DNA of 6,432 nucleotides. Origin: Pseudomonadota bacterium (lineage in GTDB: Bacteria; Pseudomonadota; Alphaproteobacteria; Sphingomonadales; Sphingomonadaceae). Below, piece after piece: positions 6,098 to 6,432 of the stretch. Position 1 is the stretch's first letter. Every line of letters begins with the position of its first letter. The translations under genes were made by a program, and so were the position numbers. The notes beneath the pieces are model-generated. The model ran no database searches. It saw only the letters and a list, made by a program, of their open reading frames with translations, and was not told the origin of the DNA. The stretch lies in NCBI GenBank assembly GCA_963205285.1, contig CAUJJQ010000169.1, forward strand, positions 1-6,432. The letters run 5' to 3'.

Positions 6098-6432
6098 TGG
6101 GCGGATTGATGGAACGTGCGCCCGATTTGCTGCGCGTTGCCAGTTACAATGTCCATAAATGCGTTGGCACCGACCGGCGGCGCAACCCCGAACGCATCAT
6201 GGATCTCGGCGCCACCAACGTCTCCAGCATCGGCTGGGAGATGATGGACCGCGCCGCCAATCACCAACAGCCCGACGCCTATACCGACGCCACCGTCCAC
6301 TTCGTCAAAGCCATGCAAACCGCCGACGGCAACTGGCGCATCCCCGACGGCCGCCGCCCGCCCATGAACTCCGGCGACTACCAAACCACCGCCATGGCCA
6401 TCTTCGCCCTCAAAACCTACACGCCCGAAGCG
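6097..6432 (+). CDS. Partial chimeric ORF: EEP-family nuclease/phosphatase N-terminus joined to squalene-cyclase-like segment
   Basis: This frame is open for 112 codons to the right edge of the window, with no stop. Residues 1-34 are the start of an endonuclease/exonuclease/phosphatase (EEP) family protein: LLRVASYNVHKCVGTDRR (11-28), where the Asn of SYN (N18) is the family's first metal-site residue. Such proteins normally continue with a helix and then the catalytic Glu in a LQE motif. Here that part is absent, and from about residue 35 the sequence is of an unrelated family. The ATG at 6097 overlaps the tldD stop (TGATG), which favours it; an ATG at 6109 (MERAPDLL) is an alternative with GGCGGA just upstream. 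The EEP portion fits the tldD neighbourhood and codon use, so the true chromosomal gene here is probably a full EEP protein. As given, the frame cannot encode a working EEP enzyme. Confidence 0.7.
   Translation, partial: MGGLMERAPDLLRVASYNVHKCVGTDRRRNPERIMDLGATNVSSIGWEMMDRAANHQQPDAYTDATVHFVKAMQTADGNWRIPDGRRPPMNSGDYQTTAMAIFALKTYTPEA
6190..6205. other. Probable chimeric junction
   Basis: Protein family and codon use both change at about this place, inside one unbroken frame. EEP homologues usually read ERI followed by a hydrophobic residue and a helix (ERILDVI-like). Here ERIM leads directly into DLGATNVSSIGW. The exact breakpoint cannot be fixed by eye because a few shared bases at the join could belong to either side. 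No repeat, insertion-sequence end or attachment site is visible around it. Confidence 0.55.
6202..6432 (+). other. Squalene/terpenoid-cyclase-like repeat segment (QW motif), right part of the chimeric frame
   Basis: Codons 36-112 of the last frame encode a helical segment with a QW-type motif QTADGNW (74-80), followed by GRRPPMNSGDYQTTAMAIFALKTY (85-108). This layout resembles prenyltransferase/squalene-oxidase repeat proteins of the squalene-hopene cyclase fold; similar stand-alone repeat proteins are, as I recall, frequent in Acidobacteria. Codon use differs sharply from all genes to the left: 56 of 77 codons end in C and 68 of 77 end in G or C, against 15 and 24 of 35 in the EEP part. It continues past the right edge, and its own natural start is not present. 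It looks like an internal piece of a gene from another genome. Confidence 0.6.

Noticed and set aside
5710..6384. Minus-strand 224-aa open frame spanning the tldD end and the chimeric frame
   Set aside because: It is a Gly/Val/Ala-rich shadow of GC-rich codons that crosses the probable junction; not a credible protein.

Overview
The window looks like chromosomal DNA of an alphaproteobacterium, most probably Sphingomonadales. This rests on protein style (two DUF4402 secreted proteins, an NDUFS6-type CHCC zinc finger next to tldD), moderately high GC and codon use. It is inference without a database search. Every gene is ordinary chromosomal type. I see no rRNA, tRNA, CRISPR array, insertion sequence or phage gene.

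Left half (7-3055, minus strand): a tightly packed leftward operon. In transcription order it holds an ABC-2-type exporter ATPase (YadG-like, 3055-2105), a small P-loop kinase/ATPase (2108-1593) and L-aspartate oxidase NadB (1593-7). The genes overlap by 4 nt (ATGA) and 1 nt (TGATG), so translational coupling is likely. NadB makes iminoaspartate for NAD synthesis. Neither its partner NadA nor a permease for the ABC ATPase is in the window.

Middle (3056-4406): a divergent intergenic region is followed by two tandem, diverged plus-strand genes for secreted, cysteine-free DUF4402 proteins. A 128-bp spacer holding a perfect 10-bp palindrome separates them. No chaperone or usher gene accompanies them.

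Right half (4433-6432, plus strand): a 65-aa CHCC zinc-finger protein, then the zinc metalloprotease TldD (coupled by TGATG to the next frame), then an open frame that runs off the right edge.

The most unusual point is that last frame (6097-6432). Its first ~34 codons are the start of an endonuclease/exonuclease/phosphatase (EEP) family protein. At about 6190-6205 it switches without a frame break to a squalene-cyclase-like (QW motif) segment with a very different, strongly C-ending codon use. The EEP catalytic residues after the first Asn are missing. I read this as a chimeric junction: an assembly or library artefact is most likely, and a real recombination or fusion is less likely. I found no convincing novel multi-gene system.
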